Positions 1 to 7,780 of a stretch of DNA of 64,000 nucleotides are shown here, one piece after another. The stretch is from Hyphococcus sp. (GTDB taxonomy: Bacteria; Pseudomonadota; Alphaproteobacteria; Caulobacterales; Parvularculaceae), in assembly GCA_021776245.1 (NCBI GenBank), contig JAJFGF010000002.1:62001-126000 (forward strand), read 5' to 3'. The stretch's first letter is position 1. Each line of letters starts with the position of its first letter. The notes beneath the pieces are model-generated. The model saw only the letters and a list, made by a program, of their open reading frames with translations. It made no database searches and was not told the DNA's origin. The position numbers were made by a program, and so were the translations under genes.

Positions 1-109
1 CGTAAGACGGTTTTTCGTCGAGCTCAGCGCGGATAGCGCCGACCGACGCTTCTTTTAATCGATAGAGCGCTTCAAGGATCTCGGTTTCTCGTCGGCTGAA
101 ACGGCGCAT
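1..109 (-). CDS. BlaI/MecI/CopY-family repressor, N-terminal part
   Basis: Only the first 36 codons are inside the window; the gene runs off the left edge. The translation begins MRRFSRRETEILEALYRLKE and continues with VGAIRAEL and PSY, which fits the winged-helix DNA-binding domain of the BlaI/MecI/CopY repressors. Family members bind dyad operators and are released when a partner M56 membrane protease cleaves them; no such partner can be seen because the downstream side is cut off. Start is the ATG at 109, preceded by a GGAAAA stretch. Two 14-bp dyads lie just upstream and would suit autoregulation. The family call is good; the inducer is unknown. Confidence 0.75.
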   Translation of the reverse strand, partial: MRRFSRRETEILEALYRLKEASVGAIRAELDEKPSY

Positions 110-118
110 GGCTTTTCC

Positions 119-175
119 GGTAAGTTTTTACCACCATATCAGGCTGGCGCAGCCAAGACAAGGTAAAAAATTACC
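119..175. promoter_or_regulatory. Pair of putative BlaI-type operators
   Basis: Two matching dyads, GGTAAGTTTTTACC at 119-132 and GGTAAAAAATTACC at 162-175, share arms GGTAA/TTACC around a 4-base centre. Their centres are 43 bp apart, about four helical turns. The first is 9 bp upstream of the repressor start. Dyad operators near the own promoter are usual for this family; binding is inferred. Confidence 0.5.
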
Positions 176-372
176 AGTTAAAGCCGGGTTATTAATGGCG
201 GCAGCAGTGCGGGCTTTGCTGCGGTCTGTTATTATTTCCTGCGCCAATATTTATTGTTCGCGCGCTTGAATTGTCACCCGGCTTCTCGCCGCCATTTTCT
301 TTTTTTGTGGTCGCTATAGCGATCAAAATTGTTATTTGCATGGGGCCGCTTAATTCGGGCGGCGAAACCAAA

Positions 373-409
373 AGAGGCCCGCAAGCGGTGTTACCGCTCA
401 CGGGCCTCT
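373..409. terminator. Long stable hairpin, possible terminator
   Basis: AGAGGCCCG (373-381) pairs with CGGGCCTCT (401-409), and inside it AGCGGT (384-389) pairs with ACCGCT (393-398) around a GTT loop. That is 15 base pairs with one small symmetrical CA/CA bulge. No strong T-run follows on either strand, so it could be a terminator or a structured RNA. Apart from this and the operators, I see no gene in 176-902. Confidence 0.45.
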
Positions 410-902
410 AAACGCTGCCGCCCCGGGGGAGTTTGGGACGGTCGCGAATGATGCAAATCACCGCGGGTCTGACGGGCCTTTTCCACCCTGCCGGGAACCG
501 GCACATTGCCGGATTTTACCGTCGCCGGTTATCGCAAGAATCTACTAGTCAGTTATCTCAAACCCTCGGCGGCAGCGGCGGTGAATGAAGGTTGATTGGT
601 TGCCCGCAAACTCGGCTTAACGCGAATTGACCGGGCGCCGATTGACATGGTGATCACAGACTGGATTTAGCACCGGCTAGCGGGAATTACTACCGGCTTA
701 ACCGATCCTGCTGCGGCGCCCGTGTTGATACATATTAACGTTTGCAGCTTTCGCTGACCAATGCCAGTCTCTGTATCAAATGTGAGGAGAGTTTGTTCTG
801 CAGGCTTTTTGAGTTTGTGTTTGGTGTTAATTGCCGAAAACGACTTGGGAGTGAGCGATAGGAATTCAGGCAAATATTGACATACGATATGCCGGTGAGC
901 CG

Positions 903-1625
903 GTGGCGGTTCTTTCAAGCGACATTGACAGAGCAGGCTCGCTCGCTGATCTGCATGCCGCCATTGACCGATTTTCAGAAGCGGTCGGTTTTCAAATTTT
1001 GCATTTTGGCGTTTCAAAAAGCGAAAATATCCTGATTAGAGACGTAATTTATACACGGCCCGTAACGGGATCCACACTTCAAGTCGCAGATTTCAGTGAA
1101 GATGTGAGAAGAATGATTTTTGATGAGGCGCGAATATTGTTGAAGCCTTTTGACATCATGCGCCACGAATTTCAGACTTGCGACACCGCCCATTTTGATG
1201 CGTTGCGAAAGAAGGTTTCGTCAGCGGGGATCCCGGGCGTGATGGTTATTCCCTACAAATATGAGAATACAGTTTCTATGGTGATTGTCCGCTGTGATCA
1301 TGAAATGTTCATGGCGGACATTATCGATATATTGCCTGCAATCTATACGCTGGCTGCAAAAACCTTTGCGCGATTTCCGACACTTGCGAAATGGCCTGAC
1401 GAATATCGACTGACCCGTCGCGAGGCGGAAGTTTTGCAGATTTCATCCCAGGGCGCTGTCGAAAAAGAAGTTGCGCGCATATTGGGCATTAGCGTTCATA
1501 CGGTCCGCGTCCACATTGAAAACGCCAAGCGTAAACTTGGCGCGCACAGCAAGGGGCACGCGATCATGATCGCGACGCATATTGGTGAAATTAATGCGAT
1601 GACGGATCAGACCCGCCGCTCATAA
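903..1625 (+). CDS. LuxR-type transcriptional regulator (first of tandem pair)
   Basis: A 240-residue regulator. Residues about 10-160 resemble the autoinducer-binding fold of LuxR proteins (AIDRFSEAVGFQILHFGV; VMVIPYKYENTVSMVIVRC). Residues about 170-230 form the LuxR helix-turn-helix, with LTRREAEVLQ, ISVHTVRVHIENAKRKL. The Trp and Tyr residues usual in acyl-homoserine-lactone pockets are hard to recognise, and no luxI gene is nearby, so this is a LuxR solo of unknown ligand. The only sensible start is GTG 903. The next gene, 51 bp downstream, is a close paralogue, indicating tandem duplication. Confidence 0.85.
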   Translation: MAVLSSDIDRAGSLADLHAAIDRFSEAVGFQILHFGVSKSENILIRDVIYTRPVTGSTLQVADFSEDVRRMIFDEARILLKPFDIMRHEFQTCDTAHFDALRKKVSSAGIPGVMVIPYKYENTVSMVIVRCDHEMFMADIIDILPAIYTLAAKTFARFPTLAKWPDEYRLTRREAEVLQISSQGAVEKEVARILGISVHTVRVHIENAKRKLGAHSKGHAIMIATHIGEINAMTDQTRRS

Positions 1626-1676
1626 ATCTGGGCCATTGCCTGACTTTGGATTGATCAACAATACGCTGGAACGATA

Positions 1677-2423
1677 ATGAATAGCAAATATAGCGGAAGT
1701 CTGCTGACGACGTTTACAAGCGGCATCGGGGCAAGCTCATCGCTTGAAGAACTGGGCGCGGCGATAGACCGTTTTTCTGAAGCGGCCGATTATCAAATTC
1801 TGCATTTCGGCGTCTGTAAAATTGACAATACGGTAATTAAAGACGTCATTTATTCGCGGCCCGTAACGGGAACCGCAATGGAAGTTAAAGATTTCAGGGA
1901 CGATCTGAAAGTAATGGCGTGTAATGAAGCGCTGAGCTTGATGAAACCGTTCGATTTGACGCGCCATGAGTTTCAGACTTGCGACACGGCTCATTTTGAT
2001 GATTTGCGCAAAGGGGCGTCAGCGGCCGGGATCGACGGCATTATTGTTATTCCCTACAAACATGAGACGACGATTTCCGTTGTGATCATCCGCTGCGCCT
2101 ATGAAAAATTCCTGGTGAATATCAGCGACGTTCTGCCCCATATCTACACACTGATCGCAAAAACTTTTGCGCGCTTCCCGACACTTGCGAAATGGCCTGA
2201 CGAATATCGTCTGACCGATCGCGAGGCGGAGATTTTGCAGATATCGGCGATCGGCGCGCGTGAGAGTGATGTCGCTGCGCAGCTCGGCATCAGCATCTAT
2301 ACGGTCCGCGCGCATGTTGAGAACGCCAAACGCAAACTGGACGCCCGCAACAAGGCCCATGCCATCATGATTGCGGCGCATGCCAGTGAGATCAATCCGG
2401 CGACGGACGTCGAACGGCGGTGA
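1677..2423 (+). CDS. LuxR-type transcriptional regulator (second of tandem pair)
   Basis: A 248-residue paralogue of the preceding gene. Shared stretches include AIDRFSEA, RHEFQTCDTAHFD and FARFPTLAKWPDEYRLT, and the C-terminal LuxR helix-turn-helix has LTDREAEILQ and ISIYTVRAHVENAKRKL. The N-terminal domain should bind a small ligand or mediate dimerisation; the ligand is unknown. Start is ATG 1677. The two genes diverge mostly in the sensor half, which suggests that they read different signals or form heterodimers. Between its stop and the next gene (2424-2612) I see only a candidate Zur site. Confidence 0.85.
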   Translation: MNSKYSGSLLTTFTSGIGASSSLEELGAAIDRFSEAADYQILHFGVCKIDNTVIKDVIYSRPVTGTAMEVKDFRDDLKVMACNEALSLMKPFDLTRHEFQTCDTAHFDDLRKGASAAGIDGIIVIPYKHETTISVVIIRCAYEKFLVNISDVLPHIYTLIAKTFARFPTLAKWPDEYRLTDREAEILQISAIGARESDVAAQLGISIYTVRAHVENAKRKLDARNKAHAIMIAAHASEINPATDVERR

Positions 2424-2566
2424 GCGCCGCCGCGTGACGCGATCCGGCGGCTGGTCCGGCGCCGGCCGGACGGGAGGCCGGTCCAGGGCGCCCGGTTCCG
2501 GCGCGCTGAAGCGCCCGCAAACCCGGACCAACGGCTATGAACCGCCATGGACATAATTTGACCATT

Positions 2567-2581
2567 GTGAGATTATAACAC
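2567..2581. promoter_or_regulatory. Candidate Zur-type operator
   Basis: GTGAGATTATAACAC is an imperfect 15-bp dyad whose right half, TATAACA, matches the half-site of proteobacterial Zur boxes. It lies 31 bp upstream of the small metal-related gene that precedes the ZnuD-like receptor. Assignment rests on context and a partial motif match. Confidence 0.3.
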
Positions 2582-2612
2582 TTCACGGGCGTCACAGATT
2601 CAGGGAAATTGC

Positions 2613-2927
2613 GTGCGGAATCTGAGAAAAAAAGGCGGAATATTCAATAGCCGCGCGGCGCTGGTCGCGGCGCTTTTTGCTTTCGCCTGTTCGCAAATGC
2701 TGATTGGCGCCCATGCCGCCAAATATGGCGACGGCCCCCATCAGCATTTCGGCCAGGCCTGCGTGTTGGCGCTGGCGGCGCCTGCCGGCGACAAGTTTAT
2801 CGCGGCGGCGTCTTTTGGTTTTGCTGTCCTCGTTTCGACCTGGGGCGTTGTCACCGGGTCAAAGCAAATGGAACGCGCGCGCATTAGCGTCCGCGCAGCC
2901 CGCCCCCGCGGCCCTCCATCCCTCTAA
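2613..2927 (+). CDS. Small exported protein next to metal receptor (DUF2946-like)
   Basis: A 104-residue protein with an N-terminal membrane or signal segment (residues about 12-33) and a His-containing loop (KYGDGPHQHFGQAC). A second hydrophobic segment runs from about 62 to 82, followed by an Arg/Pro-rich tail ending RAARPRGPPS. This layout and the ARPRGPP tail recall DUF2946-type small proteins often found next to TonB-dependent metal receptors. Start is GTG 2613 with AGGGA upstream. It sits 78 bp before the ZnuD-like receptor and is probably co-transcribed with it. The exact role is unknown; periplasmic metal handling is inferred. Confidence 0.6.
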   Translation: MRNLRKKGGIFNSRAALVAALFAFACSQMLIGAHAAKYGDGPHQHFGQACVLALAAPAGDKFIAAASFGFAVLVSTWGVVTGSKQMERARISVRAARPRGPPSL

Positions 2928-3005
2928 ACAATTCGGAAAATGTAATTTTTGATTGTATGTCCGCCGCGATTTTCGTTCGCGCGCGAGGCTTGAGGGGTAA
3001 GACCA

Positions 3006-5045
3006 GTGAAACAGAAAATTCTATCCGGCGTTGCAGCGATTGCTGTCTGCGCGCCAGCCGCCGGTTGGGCGCACGCCGCGGCGCAGGACGAAACGCACAG
3101 CCATATTGATGATGAGATCATTGTCACCGGCTCGCCGATCGCTCATCCGGAACATGAAAGCATCATCGCCGCTTCCGTATTAAACGAAGACGATCTTGCA
3201 TCGCGCGGCGAGGCGTCGATTGGCGAATTATTGCGCCGGGAGCCCGGCATTTCATCGACATTTTTTGGCCCCGCCGCGAGCCGCCCCGTCATCCGCGGGC
3301 TTTCCGGCGATCGCGTCAGTGTGCTCGATGCGGGGATCGGCTCGATTGACGCCTCATCGGTCAGCGACGATCATGCGGTGGCGGTGGAGCCCGCAACAGC
3401 AAAACGCATTGAAATCGTGCGCGGCGCCGCGACGCTCTATTATGGCAGCTCCGCCGCTGGCGGCGTTGTCAATGTTTTTGACGGGCGCATTCCCGATGCA
3501 GTTCCCAAAAACGGGATCAGCGGCGCCTTGCGCACCAGTATCGCCAGCGTCGATGAAAGCGTGGAAGCGGCTGGCGGCGGCGATATTCATCTCGGCAAAT
3601 TCGCCGGTTCGGATCTCGTATTTCACCTTGACGGCTTTTATCGCAACACTGACGACTATGAAATTCCGGGCTTTGCGCGGTCCGATGCGCAACGCGCAGC
3701 TGATGCGCTCGCGCCCGGTCCCGTCGCGCCGGCAATCAGCGGCGTGGTTGAAAATTCGGACCTGGAAACCAAAGGCGGATCCGCCGGCGCGTCGCTGATT
3801 TTTGACGACGGCTTTATCGGTTTTTCCGGCAAACTCGTCCGCTCAAACTATGCAGTTCCCGGCGCGGAAGAAGAAGGCGTGCGCATCGATCTTACCCAGG
3901 ACCGCTTTGACATCATGGGCGAATATGACGGCAGGTTCCTGATTTTCGAAACCGCAAAGCTGCGCATTGGCTATGCGGATTATGTGCACCGGGAACTGGA
4001 AGGCGCCGAGATCGGCACCACGTTCAGGAACGAGGGCTATGAAGGCCGGCTTGAACTTATCGAACGGGAATTTGGCGGCTTTCGCGGCGCCTCGGGCGTC
4101 CAGTTCAAACATCGCGATTTTGAAGCGATTGGCGATGAGGCCTTTACCCCGCCCAATATCACTGACCAGATCGGCGTCTTTACGGTGCGCGAATATGAAA
4201 AAGACAATTGGCATTTTCAATTGTCCGGCCGCTATGAACATACGGATACAAACGCAGGAAGCGTCGGCTTAAGCCGAACATTCGACGCCTTCAGCATCTC
4301 CGGCGGCGTTGGCGTTGAGCCCGCGGAAAATATCTTTCTTGGTCTCAATATTTTGCGCACAGAACGCGCGCCGGCGGCGGAAGAGCTGTTTTCCGACGGC
4401 CCGCATCTGGCGACAAATGCATTCGAGCAGGGTGATCCGGCATTGGGCAAAGAGATCGCGCGCGGGCTTGATGCAACGGTTCATACAGAGCTGGGCGGCG
4501 TGACGCTCACCGTCAACGGCTTTTACACCGATTACAAAGACTTTATCGCGCTGATCCCCAATGGCGCGTTTGACGACGGGTTGCCGGTATTTCAATTCGT
4601 CGCCCGCGATGCAATTTACAAGGGCTTTGAAACGGAAGCCGAAGCGGATCTCTTTTCACTCGGGGCGTTTGACGTTTCGGGCAGGGCGCAAGTCGATTTT
4701 GTCCGGGCGACCTTTAAAAATGGCGGCGGCGACATACCGCGCATTCCGCCCTTGCGCTCAATTTTGGGGCTTGAAGCTGCATCGCCGCATCTTGATCTCA
4801 GGGGCGAGGTCGAGCTTGCCGCCGCGCAGAAAAACCTCGCTGCGTTTGAGCTGCCCACCGGCGCCTACACACTGGTCAATCTCGCGGCGACCTGGCGTCC
4901 CGGCGGCGAAGATCACGGGCTTTCGTTTCAATTGCGCGCGGACAATCTCACCAATGAAGAAGCCCGCCTTCACACGTCATTTTTAAAAGACGTCGCGCCA
5001 TTGCCGGGCCGCAATGTAAAGCTGACGGTGAGGGGCGTGTTCTAG
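3006..5045 (+). CDS. znuD: ZnuD-like TonB-dependent zinc receptor
   Basis: A 679-residue outer-membrane receptor expected to import zinc (possibly haem) using TonB energy. It has a signal peptide ending near AHAAAQD, a His-rich mature N-terminus (THSHID, AHPEHES), a plug domain (ELLRREPGISS, RPVIRGLSGDRV, GIGSIDASSVSDDHAVAVEP, RIEIVRGAATLYYGSSA) and a 22-strand-type barrel ending in RGVF with a terminal Phe. The DASSVSDDHAVAVEP stretch is characteristic of the ZnuD group. Start is GTG 3006 behind GAGGGG. Its last 40 or so coding bases and the 3' flank are duplicated at 5697-5797. Zinc as substrate is inferred from family likeness. Confidence 0.88.
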   Translation: MKQKILSGVAAIAVCAPAAGWAHAAAQDETHSHIDDEIIVTGSPIAHPEHESIIAASVLNEDDLASRGEASIGELLRREPGISSTFFGPAASRPVIRGLSGDRVSVLDAGIGSIDASSVSDDHAVAVEPATAKRIEIVRGAATLYYGSSAAGGVVNVFDGRIPDAVPKNGISGALRTSIASVDESVEAAGGGDIHLGKFAGSDLVFHLDGFYRNTDDYEIPGFARSDAQRAADALAPGPVAPAISGVVENSDLETKGGSAGASLIFDDGFIGFSGKLVRSNYAVPGAEEEGVRIDLTQDRFDIMGEYDGRFLIFETAKLRIGYADYVHRELEGAEIGTTFRNEGYEGRLELIEREFGGFRGASGVQFKHRDFEAIGDEAFTPPNITDQIGVFTVREYEKDNWHFQLSGRYEHTDTNAGSVGLSRTFDAFSISGGVGVEPAENIFLGLNILRTERAPAAEELFSDGPHLATNAFEQGDPALGKEIARGLDATVHTELGGVTLTVNGFYTDYKDFIALIPNGAFDDGLPVFQFVARDAIYKGFETEAEADLFSLGAFDVSGRAQVDFVRATFKNGGGDIPRIPPLRSILGLEAASPHLDLRGEVELAAAQKNLAAFELPTGAYTLVNLAATWRPGGEDHGLSFQLRADNLTNEEARLHTSFLKDVAPLPGRNVKLTVRGVF

Positions 5046-5101
5046 GGGGGCAATGGCGCCGATACCGGGCGGGCTTTGCGGAAATATCATTTTGTTCCGC
5101 C
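5002..5101 (+). repeat. Direct repeat A, original copy (znuD 3' end)
   Basis: The segment covers the last 44 bases of the receptor gene and 56 bases beyond. It recurs at 5697-5797 with a one-base insertion and few changes, so it frames a roughly 0.6-kb insert holding the GIY-YIG gene. Confidence 0.9.
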
Positions 5102-5131
5102 AATGCGATCAGAAAACTGTCAGATGTCTTG

Positions 5132-5419
5132 CTAATTCAAAGATTCAAACAAATCATCCCAGTCTGGATTTTCTGTTTCAATCAAGTCGAGTTTCCAGGT
5201 GCGTTTCCATTTCTTGATCTGGCGTTCACGTCTAAACGCCGCGTCCCGTGTTTCGTGGATCTCAAACCACACGAGCCTATCGACTCCATATTTTTCCGTA
5301 AATCCTTTGAAGACCTTTTCCTTATGCTGCCAGACACGGGCGGCGATGTCGTCAGTTGATCCCGTATACAATGTTCCGTTGCGATTGCTTGCAAGAATGT
5401 ACGTGTAAAAGAATTTCAT
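5132..5419 (-). CDS. GIY-YIG domain protein (YhbQ/UPF0213 type)
   Basis: A 95-residue single-domain protein. The first strands read FYTYILASNRNGTLYTGST, the GIY-YIG signature in its TYI...YTG form, followed by the conserved ARVWQHK helix, FEIHETRDAAFRRERQIKKWKR and the WDDLFE tail. Small stand-alone proteins of this group are putative structure-specific nucleases; their cellular role is poorly known. Start is ATG 5419. It lies alone and opposite to its neighbours, inside the segment bounded by direct repeats A and A', so it may have arrived with that insertion. Confidence 0.85.
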   Translation of the reverse strand: MKFFYTYILASNRNGTLYTGSTDDIAARVWQHKEKVFKGFTEKYGVDRLVWFEIHETRDAAFRRERQIKKWKRTWKLDLIETENPDWDDLFESLN

Positions 5420-5445
5420 GACAAATTCCGCTCATCCCGGCGCCC

Positions 5446-5461
5446 GATCGCGAAGGCGATC
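5446..5461. repeat. Short palindromic repeat (REP-like)
   Basis: GATCGCGAAGGCGATC is a palindromic arm pair with a 4-base centre, followed by TATATAAGGCGAC. A near-identical unit in reverse orientation is at 17178-17214, and the core recurs at 59590-59603. It is a dispersed intergenic repeat with no coding content. Confidence 0.6.
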
Positions 5462-5587
5462 AGTATATAAGGCGACCGGAGGTCCAGATGGCTGTGCGCT
5501 ATCAACATACGCGGCGTTGAAGCGAGGGCATTCATGGCTTCACCGTTCCTTGAACGCAACGCATGCAGAAAGAGAACTGCAGACTGG

Positions 5588-5695
5588 ATCCCGTTTTACA
5601 ACGGGATGAGCGGGCAGCGGGGTGTTTGCGAATATTTGACCGCAGCAAGGTTTGCCTGAGCCTGGTGGTTTAATCCTTCGCCGTAAAGCGCGCCG
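5588..5695. repeat. Repeat B, copy 1 (carries a tail of the EEP gene)
   Basis: This 108-base block is homologous over its full length to 7673-7780. It starts with the hairpin ATCCCGTT-TTAC-AACGGGAT and ends with the last 26 bases of the EEP-hydrolase gene, including the stop complement. It is fused directly to repeat A', so tails of two different genes are joined here. Confidence 0.85.
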
Positions 5696-5696
5696 C

Positions 5697-5797
5697 TGCC
5701 GGGCCGCAATGTAAAGCTGACGGTGAGGGGCGTGTTCTAGGGGAGGCAATGGCTCCAATACCGGGCGGGCTTTGCGGAAATATCATTTTGTTCCGCC
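5697..5797 (+). pseudogene. Duplicated 3' end of the ZnuD-like receptor gene (repeat A')
   Basis: A second copy of repeat A (5002-5101). The last residues, GRNVKLTVRGVF and the stop codon, remain readable, but there is no gene in front of them; the bases before come from repeat B. It marks the right end of the segment that contains the GIY-YIG gene. Confidence 0.85.
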
Positions 5798-5800
5798 TGG

Positions 5801-5870
5801 ATCCCGTTTTACAACGGGATGAGCGGGCGGCGGGGTGTTTGTGAATATTCGACCGCAGCAGGTATTCCTG
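5801..5870. repeat. Repeat B, copy 2 with terminator-like hairpin
   Basis: It begins with the same ATCCCGTT/AACGGGAT hairpin as copy 1 and stays similar for about 70 bases, ending next to the stop codon of the outer-membrane gene on the minus strand. All three copies abut gene 3' ends, so the hairpin may act as a terminator. Confidence 0.75.
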
Positions 5871-5872
5871 AT

Positions 5873-7549
5873 CTAGAAATATCGCGTCAGCTTAAATGTC
5901 ATGAAATCGTCATCGCGCAAGGCGGCGGCGATATTGGCGGGATCAATATTGAAGAAAAGCCGCGATTCAAGCTCGGCGGTCCAGTTTTGACCGAGCCTTC
6001 GCTGGGCCTCAATGAACATGCCCATTGATTGATCGTCAGCATCGACCGTAACGCCAACAAGCGCTGATGTGTCTTGCAAATCGTTGAGGGCAAGGCGCGT
6101 GCCGGCGAAAATGTCGTTGTTTGCAGCCGTGACGGGCGCCGCGAAGGCCGTCCCGAAGCTTTCCATAACAAGACCTTCATCACGACCATCATACTGGTAT
6201 TCGGCCAGAAACCCCAGATCCGAATTTGTTCCGAATATTTGATATTGCGTATATTCAACACCCGCGACGCTCGCAAGGAATGTATCGCCATGACCCTCGC
6301 GGGCGATCACTTCAGCCTTCCAGAGCCAGGCGTCCTTCGTGTACTGAAAATCGATTCCGCCTTGCGTAATTTTATCATAGACCGGCGTTAAGCTCCCACC
6401 GGGCGCGAAAGCAAACCGCGCCTCTCTTGAAGTGCCGTGAAAGAGCGAAATGCCGAAGTCCCAATTGCCGATATAGTGAGAATAACGCGCTGCATAATCG
6501 AAAGCGCGGCGCCGGGCATCGCGCTCGAAGATCGGGTTCTGCATATCCACAACGAGCTGAAATCGCAGCCGCCCGTCCATGCCTGGAAACGTCCGGGTGC
6601 GAAATCCGGACATGACAAAAAAGTCAAGCGTTCCCCAATTTTTCAATATCGTCAGATTGGCCATCGGCTGGCCGAGCTTGTCCTCGTCGTCGATGTCTTC
6701 AATCGCATCTGTCTGGTTGATGATATCAACGAGGTGGCGTGATTCCGTCCGGCCCCAGAACACTTTCGCGGCGCCGACAGTCAGCGACCAGTTGTCATCG
6801 GCATTGAAGCGATAATAGGCTTCGCGCAGATCGGCATGGGTGCGTTCATCATCGCGCCCGTCCAGGCGGAAAAACGGCGTGAACACGAACTGGTGTTTGC
6901 GATCGTCTGTTTCCCAGCGGATGTCGGATTCAAGCGTGAATGAGGGCTGCCAGTGATCGAATTGGCCCGGAAACGCCGCTTCATTTGGAAAATATCGAAT
7001 CTCGCCGGAAACCTCAGCGGCAATATCCCACGACCCCGCTGCGCTTTCGCGCAAAGCCGGTTTGGAAGAATTGCCCGGCGGATTCTGGTATGCGGCCGGC
7101 TCAGGCGATGTTGCAGCGCGCCCGCCGGCGAGATCGGCGCGCTTGCCTGTTGCAAAGAAAAGATCGACGCACGCCGCTGCGCGCCCGTCAACGGCACAAA
7201 TATTCGCCTTCGCATAGTCAACGGCCTGATTAACATCGACACGCATCAGGCTGCCGCTTCCATAGGACGCCATCGTGAAGGCCGAAACGAATTTGCTGCG
7301 GGCGCTGAGGTCCAGGGAAAAATCGGCCCCGACCCCGTGCAGCACAAATTCCGTATTGCTGCGCCTTTCGATCGTGCAGGCTGTGAAACATAACAGCGCG
7401 ATGCGGGTTTGATTGCCGCGCTCGCCAAGCTGAACATCTTCAAGGCCGGGCGCGTCCGGCGTCGCTGACAGCGCAAATGTCGCCATGCCAATGGGGGTGA
7501 GCCCCCAGGCAAAGAACAGGCGCGCGACGAGGCGTTTTTTTAGGCCCAT
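5873..7549 (-). CDS. Outer-membrane beta-barrel protein of unknown function
   Basis: About 558 residues from ATG 7549. A hydrophobic leader (MGLKKRLVARLFFAWGLTPIG) is followed by a Cys-containing N-terminal region (LLCFTACTIE, NICAVDGRAAACVDLFF) and, from about residue 200, alternating aromatic strands such as HQFVFTPFFRLDG and LREAYYRFNADDNWSLTVGAAKVFWGRTES. The protein ends in TRYF with a terminal Phe, as barrels do. The strand pattern recalls DUF1302/alginate-export-like porins, but I cannot name a substrate. A TTG at 7615 would add 22 residues but has no good ribosome binding site. It is followed by repeat B copy 2. Confidence 0.75.
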   Translation of the reverse strand: MGLKKRLVARLFFAWGLTPIGMATFALSATPDAPGLEDVQLGERGNQTRIALLCFTACTIERRSNTEFVLHGVGADFSLDLSARSKFVSAFTMASYGSGSLMRVDVNQAVDYAKANICAVDGRAAACVDLFFATGKRADLAGGRAATSPEPAAYQNPPGNSSKPALRESAAGSWDIAAEVSGEIRYFPNEAAFPGQFDHWQPSFTLESDIRWETDDRKHQFVFTPFFRLDGRDDERTHADLREAYYRFNADDNWSLTVGAAKVFWGRTESRHLVDIINQTDAIEDIDDEDKLGQPMANLTILKNWGTLDFFVMSGFRTRTFPGMDGRLRFQLVVDMQNPIFERDARRRAFDYAARYSHYIGNWDFGISLFHGTSREARFAFAPGGSLTPVYDKITQGGIDFQYTKDAWLWKAEVIAREGHGDTFLASVAGVEYTQYQIFGTNSDLGFLAEYQYDGRDEGLVMESFGTAFAAPVTAANNDIFAGTRLALNDLQDTSALVGVTVDADDQSMGMFIEAQRRLGQNWTAELESRLFFNIDPANIAAALRDDDFMTFKLTRYF

Positions 7550-7672
7550 GATCAACCGCGCTAAAGCGATGCAAAACAACACATTACCCTGGCCGGAGTC
7601 GGGCGATCCGGTCAATGCGGGAAGGCTCGCCGGTAGAATCCGTCCATGTCGAAAACCATGCGCTGCCCGTTC

Positions 7673-7780
7673 AACCCGTTTGACAACGGGATGAGCGCGC
7701 AGCGGGGTGATTGTGAATCTGCGGCCGCAGCAAGATTGGCCTGAGCCTGATGGCTTAATCCTTCGCCGTAAAGCGCGCCG
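7673..7780. repeat. Repeat B, copy 3 (overlaps the end of the EEP gene)
   Basis: It has the hairpin core CCCGTT-TGAC-AACGGG and the same downstream block as copy 1. Its last 26 bases (7755-7780) are the true 3' end of the EEP-hydrolase gene, which identifies this as the parent copy of the gene-tail portion. Confidence 0.8.

Noticed and set aside
192-401. Minus-strand frame of 69 codons.
   Set aside because: It covers the 373-409 hairpin and has no protein-like composition.
596-670. A 24-codon frame with KLGLTRIDRAPIDMVITDWI, resembling the tail of DUF3738/TIGR03435 proteins often found near M56-BlaI systems.
   Set aside because: Too short, no start, and the preceding sequence does not extend the match; the link to the BlaI-type gene is suggestive only.
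2019-2531. Long open frame antisense to the second LuxR-type gene.
   Set aside because: It is the shadow of a well-supported gene with high third-position GC.
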